From the NCBI GenBank assembly GCA_023053545.1, contig JAKZAN010000007.1, forward strand, positions 6,944,001 through 7,008,000: 64,000 nt of DNA, written 5' to 3'. Below, piece after piece: positions 36,232 through 48,900 of this stretch. The notes under the pieces were generated by a model, which worked only from the letters and a program-made list of their open reading frames with translations, was not told the origin of the DNA and made no database searches. Within the stretch, counting starts at the first letter, position 1. Every line of letters begins with the position of its first letter. The stretch comes from Lepidurus packardi. Taxonomy: Eukaryota > Arthropoda > Branchiopoda > Notostraca > Triopsidae. A program made the position numbers and the translations under genes.

Positions 36232-38324
36232 AAGAAAGACAGCCAGCGGAAGGAAAGAATCAGCGGGACAAGCCGCCAAGCATTGCTAAAAGGTGCAGAG
36301 CTCTTGTAAGTTTTGAGGGTTTAAGAAGAAACGGCAGCAAGGATTTTTGGAAAACCATGCTGGGGATTAGATATGCTTAATTTGTTGTGTGGCGAAGTCC
36401 CTTTCTCTGTAGGCGGGACTGTCCGTTTGTCCAACAGACCCCAAAAAGACGGGGGGGTTTAGTTGAAGAAGAAGCGATTGAGCACCATGTTGGGGTGGTC
36501 TTAACTGTCGCTGTTTCATTCTTATGGTCTTTTCTTCTATCTTCTCAAAGCTAAAAACCATTGTTTCTTAAAGCCCGTATAATCTAGTTTCCCCCCGACT
36601 GCGCTCACCTGCTACCCTGCTGTCTGGAACACGGGGACTTTGGACGATGCTCCTCGCTTGGCACACAAGTATCTATAGTGGAGGAGGAGGGAATACAGTA
36701 TAGAGTCTGTGTGTATATATACATACAAGATGGAAGGTTACAAGACATGGAGACTGGAGAGGAGAGACGGTGCAAAGCACATCGAACTCCGCGTGTCCTG
36801 TCCTTTGTTTTGTCCCCTGTGCACAGCAGGAGGCCGTCTCCAAAAGATAAGGCTCGGGAGAAATTTTCAGGCACAAACCCCGCACAGCGCACATCTCATC
36901 TACACCAAATCGTACGTCATAACGGACAGTTCGAGTCATGAGACTTGGAAACAAACTTGCCTGCGTGACCTTTTGTCATGAGATAGTTACAACTTGGCCA
37001 TATTCTCAAAACACACTTCAGCTCATTTTCGCTTTTTATTTTGTTGGTTCTGAAAACATTGCAAAGTTCAAAAAGAAAAACAAAAGAACGTCAAAGCAAA
37101 ATGTACATGTCTTCGGCATGCCTGATTCAGAGTTAACACTTGATGCAGGGTTAATGCTTGATTTCAAGTATTAAGCTTCAACACGAATACTAAGTTATAG
37201 AGTTCTTTTGAATTTTGTTCAGTGGGTCGAGTTTTGACATTGAATTGACGGAAACGCGGAAATCCCTCCAAAAGTGGCCTAAAGTGTCGTGTGTTATGTC
37301 ATGCCAATCGGGGTTCCAGGTGCTATGTGTTTGTTAGTGTTGTGTTGTGCATGACTATGCGTATGTGTTTTGCCCGTTGCGTGATGTCCTCATACCATAG
37401 GATACGGACACGTTCGAAAAGGGACGTCAGCCAACCCCCAAAAAGCAAAGCGGTTGGGACCCTCGATCAACAAACGAAGAGGAATGATCCTGGGACATAG
37501 GTAAAAAGTACAGGTATATTTCCTCTGGTTAGAAATGGATAAGGGCTTTTGGGCGCTGTGCAGGACGGCCACATGCCACATGGCACCGAGATGGCTGCTG
37601 CGATTGGATCAAGAACTCGGAGCGTCATGAATGACACATGTTGTTATATAGCGCATCGTAAATCGGGCCTTTTTCTCAAACTTTGAAGACAAACAATTTT
37701 GTTCAACCCAGATTTTCATCCTCGGGACATTAAATCAAGCTTCTGTAACCCGCAAGTATCGCCCCAAGTCATTTAAAGCTTTGCTACAACTGTTTTGATT
37801 CTCGCCGAAGTTGTTCCAAACCCTTTTCCCCAACTAAGCCCATCCGTTTTTAAGCTAGAAAAAAAAGAAGAAAAAATAAGAAAAAAAAATCCTTTCTTCC
37901 CCCTCATGATCATCAAGCGCACGGGCAAAAGACAATGGCTGGTGACAGTGTCGCGACCATTGAGACCAAGTGACGACGTTTTTATAGACATCCAAGTTTT
38001 GACCCTTCTGCCTGTCTGCTCTCTTCCTCTTAAGCTCGAGGTCCATTCTCGTTTTCCACCAAAAAAATTTTTGTATGCTTTTATGCTCTCCACACAGCGG
38101 AAGAAATTAGAGGAAAAGGGTGGTGACAGTCAGACAGGGGGGTATAAGTGTATACACTATATAGCGTAGTTATAGACTCGAGTTACATCGACTGCTGTCG
38201 CATGCAATTTAGGGCCACTCAACCGAAACCAAACCATTCGATACTGTCGCCTTTCTGTTGTTTTAATGGTCAGCGTCCAGTTTTTCCAAAGCGACGGATT
38301 GTTTGCGCGGTACTATAAAAAGTG

Positions 38325-38330
<6 letters not shown>

Positions 38331-38360
<30 letters not shown>
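38331..38360. repeat. GT dinucleotide microsatellite (15 units)
   Basis: Perfect (GT)15 in the mirror-ara intergenic region. Confidence 0.95.
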
Positions 38361-38363
<3 letters not shown>

Positions 38364-38693
38364 AGTTACGCAATAATTTTGTTCAGCGTCATTGAATACT
38401 CGCTCGAACTGGACGTGGCTCTTCCCAGAGCTGGCATACCGTTGGAAAGGTTCATTTGTCAGTCTCTCTACAGGGGGTTGTCATGTGCTCCACCCCCATC
38501 TGACCCACCTGCCAATTTTACCGACTCACTTCATTTATTTGGGTCGTCTCTCTCCATACACACTTTTCCCTCCCTAACTCTTTATAATGCTTCACACCTG
38601 AGCATGCCAACATAGCCGTTTTGTACGTTCACTCTCTGCCACAGTCCTTTACTCGAGTATACACTCGACAGAGGACTAGAAATTCGAAAGTCA

Positions 38694-38815
38694 AATGACT
38701 GAAAAAGACACAAAAAGTAACCAAACAAAATACATTTATTGGAAGTCATTGAAAATCGTGGAAAAGTGAAGAAAATTGTGGAAAAATACAGAAAATGGCT
38801 GAAAAATAAGCACAG
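38694..38815. repeat. degenerate A-rich tandem repeat
   Basis: Repeated blocks of about 12-14 bp of the form GAAAATYGTGGAAAA (TGGAAAAGTGAAG, TGGAAAAATACAG and similar). Copies are imperfect. Confidence 0.6.
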
Positions 38816-38847
38816 TTTAAGAAAAGTATTCAAAGCGCTACTCTGCA

Positions 38848-39010
38848 CCAACATTTTTTTGGTAATTTTACCATTTTAATTACATTGTAATTTTACGACA
38901 TGTGGTACTTTTCATAGCAATAACATATGGTGAAAACATTTTAATACTATGCAATACAAGTGCAGAGTTTATAGAAACTTTACTATAGAATTTTGTGAAA
39001 GTGCAAAATT
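38848..39010 (+). repeat. AT-rich element related to 48030-48190
   Basis: Shares ACATTTTTTTGGTAATTTT and GTAATT/TTACATT blocks, then ACTTYT-TAT-GYAATAA-like and AATAYAAG-RCAGA blocks, in the same order as the segment in ara intron 3. Similarity is partial and judged by eye; it may be a diverged mobile repeat. Confidence 0.4.
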
Positions 39011-42000
39011 GTTACAATCTATTAGTGGCATAAAAAACATGTAATTGCTATTGTGAGTTACATTAATTCATGTAAAGGAATAAAAAAAATTTCATGCAAT
39101 ACAAAACAAGAAAGCAGAGGAAGCCAAAGCGGTCTAATAACAATTACGTATAAGAAAAGTGAAATGAACGAAACTTATTTTTTTAAAAATCAAATATCAC
39201 AAGTAGAAGGCCACTTAAATGAATAAAGAAGTGAAATGTGCCACAATAGGCAAGATAGGCAAGAAGAACAAGTCAAAAGTGAAAATGCAACGTGGTATTG
39301 GTAAAAGCAGTTGTATTTTCCTTCCCACGTCATCTGCATAAGCCTTTTGTCCCGCCTAGTTTGGCTCTGCCATCAACGGACAAAAAGGGATATGGCGTGC
39401 GGGCAGGTTTGTGGGTCTGGCTGTTCTGGGGTCTTTTTGAGTTTTCTTGAAGCAAGACGAAGCTGTAGCCGCGCCAGGAGTTTTAGGTTCTATGCAAATG
39501 AAGTTTGCGGAGGCACCCACCCTATAATCTGCTCTGCCTAGGCTCCACAAATTATCTTCAATTAAAGGCGACTGGAGCGGACAAGCCAAACATCCTCTAG
39601 CCAAAGCTAACGTATGCAAATCAGCCCCCAGGAAGGAAGGAAAAAAGAAAAAGAAAACCTTCTTCGGAACATGGCGCCACCGCAAAGATAAGCTATAGGC
39701 GTAACATTGTGCCCTATGCTAACATATAACACCATATTTTCAACACAGGTGTTATGGAAAAACTCTTAGCCCGAGTTCTCAGCAACCAATGAACGTTTTT
39801 GTATAGTTGGCCTTTTTTACGGTATAAAAGCAGTATATAACACACGCAAGCACACTCACGAATATGATAGGCGAATTAAAAAGCATAATTTGTGTGTGTG
39901 TGTCTGTGTGTATAGGTTTAAAATTGTATTTTTTATTTTTCTTTCTCAAAAAATTTTCAGAGCATAGCGAACGGAAGAGACTATAAACATGACGGGAGAG
40001 TTCAGAGACCATTTATGCTAATAAGTTGCCCCTGAATAGCCACGACCCACTATTATCCTCCCTCTCGGCTTTCAATTACGCTTCCCTCCTTCCTTTTCGT
40101 ATGAGCACTCAATCATGGTTGGAGTGAATTTTTATGAGTTTTGAATGGGGGGGTTTGACATGGCAGGGCCATAATTTGGAGCGGGAAAAGAACAAGACTT
40201 TTGCAGTTCTGCCTCTTTTGTATATGTTTCCGAGTCTTTCTTTCTTTTCCTTGTTTTGTTTTTATGTTTTTGGCTTTTGAGATGTGGAAAAGTGCGTTGC
40301 AGATATACAATTGCTTTTTTCGTCTAACTAACTCGTGTTGAAATACAATTCAGAAACACGGGTTGCTTTTCCAGACTAAGACTATGTGGGGGTCATTTGC
40401 ATAATTCTTTCTCGGGTTTTCTTGGCTAGAAAAGTATAACCACTTGCACTTGTTTCACATTGTTTCCCGAGGAACTGCATAGAGGAAAACATGTACCCCA
40501 GAAAAGGAAGTATAATGCCCCAAACACGCACCCGAACCCAATCTAATTAGACTGGATAGTTCCGTGTAAGTAAACAAGGCTAAACATTCCAACTTAAAGT
40601 GGAGGCGACCGCTGAGCAACGCCGGCCAAAATTGGAGCTGCTAAACCAGACTAGGAAACTAAAAAACACAAACGAATGCGTATCGTTGTGCAAATGTATT
40701 ATGTACACAACAAACGTAACTACGAAGTGAAAAAAACAACGCTCTGGTTAACGCTAATTGTAACTTATTACGAGCTTTATCGCGGTTGTTACCCTGCGCT
40801 TGCTGATAAGCGTCGCGACTAGGAGGACAACACACAACACGGTGTTTTCTCTAATGAATGTAGAGAGCAGAACCAAGCTTTAATGCAAAATATGTTTGTC
40901 TGCATTTTACGCCCGCTTATTGGCTGCGGATCCATTGAGTATACCAGGCAAAACACGAAACAAGATAGTCAAAATACATTAATGCTATATACGTTTAGAG
41001 AAGGACAACACGACCACGCGTAAATCTCATTAAAAGTTGCGGCTTTCCTTTCTTTATTTTGTATATATTACCTTTTACCTCATCTCCTTATTTTATTTTC
41101 CTTCACATCATCGTGTACCAATTTTCTTGGGGGGGGGGAAGAATCAGTTTCATACGTATACAGGCACCCAGTAGGCACGCCCACTTCTACCCAACGAACA
41201 TAACCCCCGTCTTGTCTTCTCCTCATCGCTGCGATTAATCAAGCACTGTTTTTAATGAGCGGCCATTGTCACCATCTAGTGTCGCGTTAAAAGCATTTGC
41301 ATGTTCTTCGCTTTTGTTCCAAAAAAAAGCTTAAAAAAAAGGAACCGATCGTCTTTTGGAAAACCTTCTCGTTCGTGGGTTCTTTTGCTCAGCTTGTTTT
41401 TTTTCCTTCTCCGCTGGAAAAGTTTTTAAGTCCATGATATGGACTCTAAAAGCGGGAGCAAAAGGATCTTTGATGGCTTTGAAGCTTGTCGAACATGCAG
41501 GAATGCCTGCTTCATTGGAAATAATGAACTCACGTAAACTTGTATATGCCTCGCGCCAAGACTTTCGCAGTTATTGCTTTTTACGATTGCGGTGCGTTCT
41601 TTTAGCGTTAACTTCCAAGTACGGTACGTACATACAGGTTTAAGAGGAGAAGCCACCCTCGGTCATGATCATCATTTTTAGCTTGTAGCAAAAATCGGCT
41701 TATGGTGTGTTGCATAATTGCGTAACAAGACCTCAGAAACAGCAAATAGAACATAATATTCTTGGGCCTGCCAAAGCGGACTAAACTGGGCACATAATAA
41801 CGTGACGCTCCTCTTTTAAAAGAGTTATAACTTCCCAAACCGATTTTTTAAACAAAGAAAAGGAAAAACAATATACAAAACTGCGAAACTGTACGCTCCA
41901 AATAGGCGTCTGTTTTCCGTACCACAAGTAATAACGAGTTTCTCATGTTGCCTGCATAGTTATTATCTGCCCGGGGCGGTGTCCCGTAAAAGTAAAAACC

Positions 42001-44134
42001 TCCATTCGACATTAGTTTCGAAGAGAATTTTTGTCCAAAAGAATCATTAGGAGCTTGTCTGAGTGGTGTTTGGCGTGCTTAGAGACATAAAGTGAATGCA
42101 TAAGTGAACACATAGTGCCACTCTATCCGTGCTCTAACATACCACCAAGATGGTCGACATGAGAAAAATAGTACAAATAAAAACTTACTAGGCGTATAAA
42201 TGGGCATATACACAAGCCTTGAAGGTTCTTCTCCCTCTCGCTCTGTCTCACTCTCTCGGAAATTCATCATTTGCGAGGCATGTTGAGAAAAGTTTGTGTT
42301 TTCCCTGGGTAATTCAAGTGTGTATATACATATACATTGTAAGACCTTGTCGGCAAAGTTTTCTATGCCAGTTTCATGTTCCTTTTGGTGCATACATCAG
42401 CCCGGCCTGTCTCATCCATTGTTTTCCCGCCTGTTTCATCTATGCAAATCGTGCCCGCAATCGTGTTCAGGAAAACCCGGTAAAGTCAGGTGTCCTTTAT
42501 GAGCCCATTAGCCGGCAGCCTTTTATAGTTCTCTCGCCCACCCATTTCAGACTGGAAGACAAGCTTCGAGAAATTTAAAACTTGGGTTAGTTAATAGTGA
42601 GCAGTACTACCAAATAAAGAGCTTTTTTAAGTGTTGTGTGTTAAAAGTACGCTACGATAACTTTGTTCTTTGACGAGGCAAACGAAAAACGCTCTCTATA
42701 CAAATTCCATAAAACTTTTCCCCGAGTGACAAGCGCCGTTGATGGATTCAAGCTTTGAGGTATATGTGCTGCAGTTATATAGAAACGAGCCCCTTAACGC
42801 CGTCCTTAGGGGGACTTGAGCATCGATTTTCGATCGTCCTAGAGGCAAAGCAGCGTATTTAGGCCTAAATGCAGAAATCTGTGTGCCTCGAGGCGCAACA
42901 AGCGCCTATATGCGAGGTGTTAAGTAGTATTGGTAGATTTCGAGTATGCTACCCTCCCTACCCCATCCCTTCCCGAACACAGAAGCAGTTGCCAAGTTCA
43001 CACGGTCCGATAATGGACAATACTTCTAGCAAAACCTGAGATAGGTTTAAAAAGAAATATTGAAAGCTAAACCTTCTTGGCACTTTCAACTTTAAATATG
43101 TATATAGATACCGAAGAAGGAATGGGAAAAGTCAAAAGCAAAAATTCTGGAGTTTGTTCTAGCATATAAAAAAAGTCTGACCTTAAACAAGAATACGACT
43201 TGTCAAAATCCAAAACTCCTGTCAAAGCTACTTGTCGCATTGGCGATATTTTCTTTCACTTTTTTCATTGTTGTCTAATATCTCTGACAAGTTTGGCGAA
43301 AAATCAAATCCAGACAGTTGCTAATAAATGGAACACAAAAGCTATTAAAATACTTTTCTTTTGTAACATTCGTATTGAAGAGCCGGTAGATGGGCTGTCA
43401 AGATATTCTCGCATAACAGACGATTTTGGGTAACGTTACGCAAGAAATGAAAAGAGCGCGTGCAGCTATGCGTTACACCTACGCTTTCGATACGCGTCAT
43501 TGGCAAATGCGAAAAGCTCACCGAGTATTCCCTGTTCGAATATATCACGTCACACGGAAGTAATGAAATCAGAGAAGAATAAGATTTTGAAACCCTCCCG
43601 ACATCCTATGCCGATGTGAATACGAGGTCTTTACGCTACGGAGGTCGACTGTCTTCTAAGGAGTCAGTATCACTGCCTGCTCGAGTGTCTGATTCTTGGT
43701 TTTGCGTTCTGAGTTTCGATTGTGGGGTGTGTGGAGCTCAGTCATTCGGCGCTGCTGCCATCACCAAACAACTTTTCCAATTTTGTCACACTTTCAAACA
43801 GTTTCCTTTCCCCATCCCCTTTCCCCCGATAAGTCGCGCGCTTTGCTTTGCAGTCCCCGTAGCTCGACTCAATCGGGCTTGTGTCTTTCCTCCCTGTTTT
43901 CCTCCCTGGCGTCTCCCGCGCATCCAGCAACCTCGCAAGTACAGTCTGTTCAGTAACTCGGGCGTTTTTCATCTTCCCTTTTTTCTTCGCGCCTGCCTCT
44001 TCTCACCCCCTTTAAATGCACACCCTCCCCAAACTACTTCCTCTTCCAGACGATGAGCTAAGGAATCGCCCGGGGGGAAACGTTCGGCGCGGCCAAGGGG
44101 TGCCTCTGCGGGGTTTCATCCCCTTTGGCAAGCA

Positions 44135-44174
44135 GGCCGTGTCGGGTCTCGTGTCAACATGGCCCGACACGGCC
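44135..44174. repeat. perfect 12-bp inverted repeat with 16-nt loop
   Basis: Left arm GGCCGTGTCGGG (44135-44146) and right arm CCCGACACGGCC (44163-44174) are exact reverse complements. RNA from either strand would form a GC-rich hairpin. The right arm overlaps the candidate start codon at 44159. Confidence 0.9.
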
Positions 44175-44619
44175 CGAAACAGCTGTACCATAAGCGGTCT
44201 ATCATCCACAACCAGCTTTCCTCATTGGCGGGACAGGTAACTTCACAAGCCCGGAGGCGGAGCCATACATTATCTTGTAACCTATCACCATCTTCTCATC
44301 CCTAAAGGCACAAAAAGCGGAAAAGCAAGCCCCCAAGGCAGACACCCAGGGCATCGGCAAAGTGGTGTTCGCCTACAGGAGATACGAACGTCGGGAGGAG
44401 AGCATTTTCACAGTGGGGGATTTCTCTCTCTCACACGCTATCACCCCCCCTACGTTCTCTCCTTTTTTATACCTCCTCGTTCCCTCCAACATCGATGGGG
44501 GGTGTCGGGTCGGGGTAGCTTTTGCCTTTGCATTGTCGTTGCTGTCTTGCTTTGGCGTTGCCCTCTCATCTCCTCATCCCGCACGGTGGCAACCGGGAAC
44601 CCGAAAAGGTTGGGCCTAA
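44159..44619 (+). other. candidate two-exon reading frame upstream of ara
   Basis: ATG in a fair context (CAACATGG) opens 26 codons to CAG|GTAACT at 44236; a 71-nt intron with acceptor ATCCCTAAAG leads in phase 0 to an open frame at 44308-44619. The joined product would be 129 residues: a basic start (MARHGPKQLYHKRS), a Lys/Gln-rich part, GKVVFAYRRYERREES, and a hydrophobic run GVAFAFALSLLSCFGVAL. Codon use in the first part looks protein-like. No family recognised. It could equally be a non-coding 5' exon of ara or chance. Confidence 0.25.
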
Positions 44620-45941
44620 ACAGACAACATGGCCATGTTCCCTGCCTTGTTTGTGGCCTGTGTAGTGTAGCAAGCGTGATGGCGGGTGAAGAAGGCGAAG
44701 CCTTAGCAGTGCCACAGCCCCAAACCACTCAGTCATCGGCGGAACTGTCACGGATCCGACCGACAACTCTTTAGCATATTCCCCGGAGGACACGGACAAG
44801 ACACACACTCATACTACATAGCACACCACATATACTACACGGTGGACCCTAGGTGCCCACGGTGCTCTCACTGCTGCACGCCCCAAATTTACGAACTCCC
44901 GCAGAGATTTCTGTTGTCGTGTCCACCGATTCCGATTGCATCTACAAAACCTCCATAGTGCCTGTTCGTTAACTAGTTCAAATTTTAGCAAGTTTGGAAA
45001 ACAAGGTGGCTTTTTTTAAGTTTCTTTTGTTTTAAAAGTGGGTGAATTAAGTGCTTTGTTGGAACAAGTTAAACAAGACCAGGAAAAAGAAAAGAGTGCA
45101 CCAACCACGTGACGTATTTTAGAAGCACTAAATAGTACGCAGCAATCGTACGGACTGAAAGCGAACTTTTGGGCGCGCAAAAAAAAAAAAGAAGAAAATA
45201 AACGCTTGGACTGATACAGCAAAGCCCAGAACAAGAAACTTGTCAAGAAAAACAGCGATTGAAACACGTCCGCCCTCCACAGCAGGGAGGATCACTAACC
45301 CGTAGCATTTATAGATGCCTTAGCAAGTCAACTAATTTAGGCAAGTGTCGCCTGCGTAAGCGTGGCCTCCTACCAACAAAAACAGCAACTCTATAACAAG
45401 GATGTTCGGACCTCTGGAAAGTAAATGAGAACCCAGAGCTAGTTTGTTAGAATGATAACCGGTTCTTGGAGTTAACAACAAGACATATTTTTGTCCCCCT
45501 GCTCGGAACGTATCCTGTTAAGCATGTCGACAACCAGTTGTCATTATCCTGGCAGATTAGCAGCTGCGAAGCCATTAGCCCACCACGGTTGATGTAAAAG
45601 ACGAGAGAACTTGCTTCACGTGAGTTGCAGCCCGAAAACAGCTTAGAAACACAGCTCCAATAAAAAAGGACAACTATCAAAGAAGGAAGTCCCAGTGCAA
45701 AAAGAGGGAGGAAAAAAAGTGACCTACCCCATATTGCAAGCAAGGAAAAAAAAGTGACGTGGACATGATTAAAACTTAATTGAGGCAGTGGAACGTGTGG
45801 TCAGTAGTCTCCTTGGTCAACCAAGACTTTTCTGTTCCACAGAGACCATACACGCATTGCATACACCTACCAAGCCAGAGAAGAGCACAAACAGTGGATT
45901 GGTGTGAATTGAAGCTTAAAAGCAGTTCTTCTGCTCCAACA

Positions 45942-48900
45942 ATGGCCCAGTTTGTTCCCAATTCCACAGCAACGTCCGTCATTACCAGTCAGGTAAGCAC
46001 CAACACTTTAGTTCGGTTAAAAAATGTTCCTGTTCCTTTTTTTATTTTCCCAAGCGCCAACGATTTTAACCTCGTGTACTCGATAGACTGGCAAAAACAG
46101 GTGTTGTCCCTAATTTATGCCCGTTGTTCCGCAAGCCGAAGCAATGCGTTTACATTGTCCTAATTATTGAGCTCCAATTTAAGATAAAAAATGTGATAAT
46201 GGCTTCATCCGGGGCATTTGTATTAACGTGCTTTGAAATTTCCTACAGCTCCTGAATAACGTGCCAGCGTCTCTGCGAAGCCCGACAACGGTTTCTTCAT
46301 CATCTTCGACGCCCATCGTCGTCCCGTCATCATCTGCGCCAGGCTCCTGTTGCGAAGGAGGTCGGCCATTAGTGGCAGATCCCTTGACAGGTCACCTCGT
46401 CTGCTCTTGTCAGTTGGAAGCTTCATCGCAAGCGTCGACGCTCTTCTGCGGACTCAATCGAGCCGCTGCCGCGGCTGCGGGACTCGCGAGCGTCGGCAGC
46501 GTCGGCGTTGCGGGACTGGGGCCGGCCATGGGTTTTTATGGAGCTTATGCTGCAGCTCCAAACGGAGAGGCCGCCTTTTTACCGTCCGCTTTGACAGGCG
46601 AACAAGCGTATTACGGAGCACAGGTAAAAAAAAAGAAGAAAAAAGACCATCTATTTTTATGCATTTCCTTGTCCTCTCTGCATGTGTCCTCTCCGTCTTC
46701 TTAATTTTTTTTATAAATTGCATGCAGAAAGTCGAGCTCTGTTGATTGGCGAGGTAAAGACAAAATTTCCGGCGTGTCTCCTGCACCTAAAGTTAGCGGG
46801 ATATGCAACGGGGCCGTTTTAGCGCTTAGCGGCCACGAGTCATGTTGTCTCATCATGAAGTTAATCAAATTTTCTCCCAACTATCAGTTAGGCGGAGACC
46901 TCCTGCTAGGCACAAGGTGCCTGATAGATAAAGTTCCCTAATGGAAGCCTTCTGCGTCATAAAGAAAGGTCTTGTGTGTGTCTACAATATGCCGACATGA
47001 TTCACTCTGGTTGTTTTACTTTTCTAGTATATCTTATCCCGGAAACCCTGGGAGGACTACACATAGGCACGAATTCAGCTGTCATTATCTTGTGAACAAC
47101 AAGCTAGAACAAAGGATGTAACCTTACAAAGCGTCTTTTTGTTGCATTCTTGTCTCTCCCTTCCTCTCTCTCTCTCTTCACACATTTAAATGCTGTGTAA
47201 TCGAGCTGGAATGGCATAACAACACGTATCCATATAGCTGTTTGTTACACCAAGAACTTTGATCCGTGCGAGTTTATATCGAGTACTAAAATTTCCCTTT
47301 ATGAATCCCTAAAGACACCTGTTTTTCGAAATCGAGATAAAACTTGTCTGCGGTTTACACTTTGGAATCTTCTCTCAATATAGTATTTTTAATTTTTTTC
47401 CGTTACGCAGTTCCAATATGGCTTGAACGTGCTATTACCAAGTGGAACAACAATATATTGATGCTACTGTTTGTGATCTATTTTCTAGGGTATTGATTTG
47501 AAGGAAATGACTCCCTCATGGCCCTATCCTGCTTCCATGTATTATCCGTACGATGGAGCTTTGGCAGCAGCAGCCGCGGCAGGCTACCCATTCAACGGGT
47601 AAGACGACCAACTTGTTCGGATTTTTTTTCCCATGTTCTTCCCTCCAAAAAATACAGACCAGTCCCTGGAACTTGCGTGAAATAGCAGAAGGCATGGCAT
47701 TTCCTAACACAATTGCTTCTCCTTTCGTACGTTCTGCTGTCTTGCTCTGCCTTGCTTTCATCGTTTCGTTTCATGCAAGTCTTGGACCCTTACTTATGAG
47801 CTTTTAATGAGTTCAACGTTGAAACGGATAGGCAGCAAAGTAGCACTCGATTCTCCACTTTGTAAAACTACGAGCTGCTGAGTCACAGAAAGTGACATGG
47901 ACTTGGCCCTGATGGGATACTCCATTTCCTTTCATTTACGATTTGCCCTGAAATGCCAAACTTGCCTTGATTTTGCACACCCCTGTTTGCCTTTCCCCAA
48001 GTTATGTTACTTACACTTTCCTGTACGCTGCCAACAAACATTTTTTGGTAATTTTGTAATTACATTTTGGGATACTTCTTATGTCAATAAAATGTTCTAA
48101 AATTACAAATACAATATAAGCACAGAATTGGGTGTCAAGTTATATCAGAAATTTGTAGGATTAGGATTATCGTAATAGTCTTACAATTACATATTGTGGT
48201 TACTTAACAGTATGCCCATAAAAGTGTAACCTTATGAGCAGTATTTACGATTCGAGCTAGGTTGCAAAATTACTGCTGCCATAAAAAGATACAACTTACA
48301 ATGAAAGTACAATTTTAATCAGTGCTTTTTCCTTTCGTCGAACTTGCCACACTTGTAGGTATGGCATGGACTTGAACGGAGCTCGTCGAAAGAATGCCAC
48401 GCGAGAAACCACCGCCACCTTGAAAGCCTGGTTGTCGGAGCACAAAAAGAATCCATACCCAACCAAAGGCGAGAAAATTATGTTGGCCATCATCACCAAG
48501 ATGACCCTGACGCAAGTGTCCACTTGGTTTGCCAATGCTCGACGACGTTTGAAAAAAGAAAACAAGATGACATGGGAGCCGAAAAACAGACAAGAGGAGG
48601 ATGACACGGGTGATGATGAAGACGATGTCAAAAACTTGATTTCCACCAAAGACATATCTGCCCATCACGAGAGCGGAGCAGAGCGATCAGGTGAGAGCGA
48701 ATTTCTGACAGCATATCAACGTATATTATACACCTTTCGGGTTTTCTTTGTTTTGGGGGACTCTTTATTCCTGCACCTTCTCGACTCGTTGGTCAGAAAC
48801 AGAGAACAAACAAGATTACCATGATTCATGATGTGGTTAATAAGCATCTTGCACTTTTACCCATGTTCACGGCAATGCAAAAAATAGTAGCGCTCTGGCG

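Larger units (their letters stand above)
36232..43600. other. intergenic region between mirror and ara, probable enhancers
   Basis: No coding exon supported. It holds five octamers (39492, 39614, 40395, 41295, 42442), a GT microsatellite (38331-38360), a degenerate GGAAAA-type repeat (38694-38815), and an AT-rich segment (38848-39010) related to one in ara intron 3. A position between two co-regulated Iroquois genes suggests shared enhancers. Confidence 0.5.
43601..45941 (+). promoter_or_regulatory. upstream region of ara, richer in GC, possible 5' exons
   Basis: The 43.6-44.8 kb part is more GC-rich than its surroundings. It contains a perfect 12-bp inverted repeat (44135-44146 and 44163-44174) and a plausible exon pair at 44159-44236 and 44308-44619. 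No TATA box placed with confidence. A CACGTG E-box lies near 45107. Confidence 0.4.

Noticed and set aside
46454..46786. Arg-rich minus-strand frame opposite ara exon 2
   Set aside because: Shadow of the ara coding sequence, as are the minus-strand frames opposite mirror exons.
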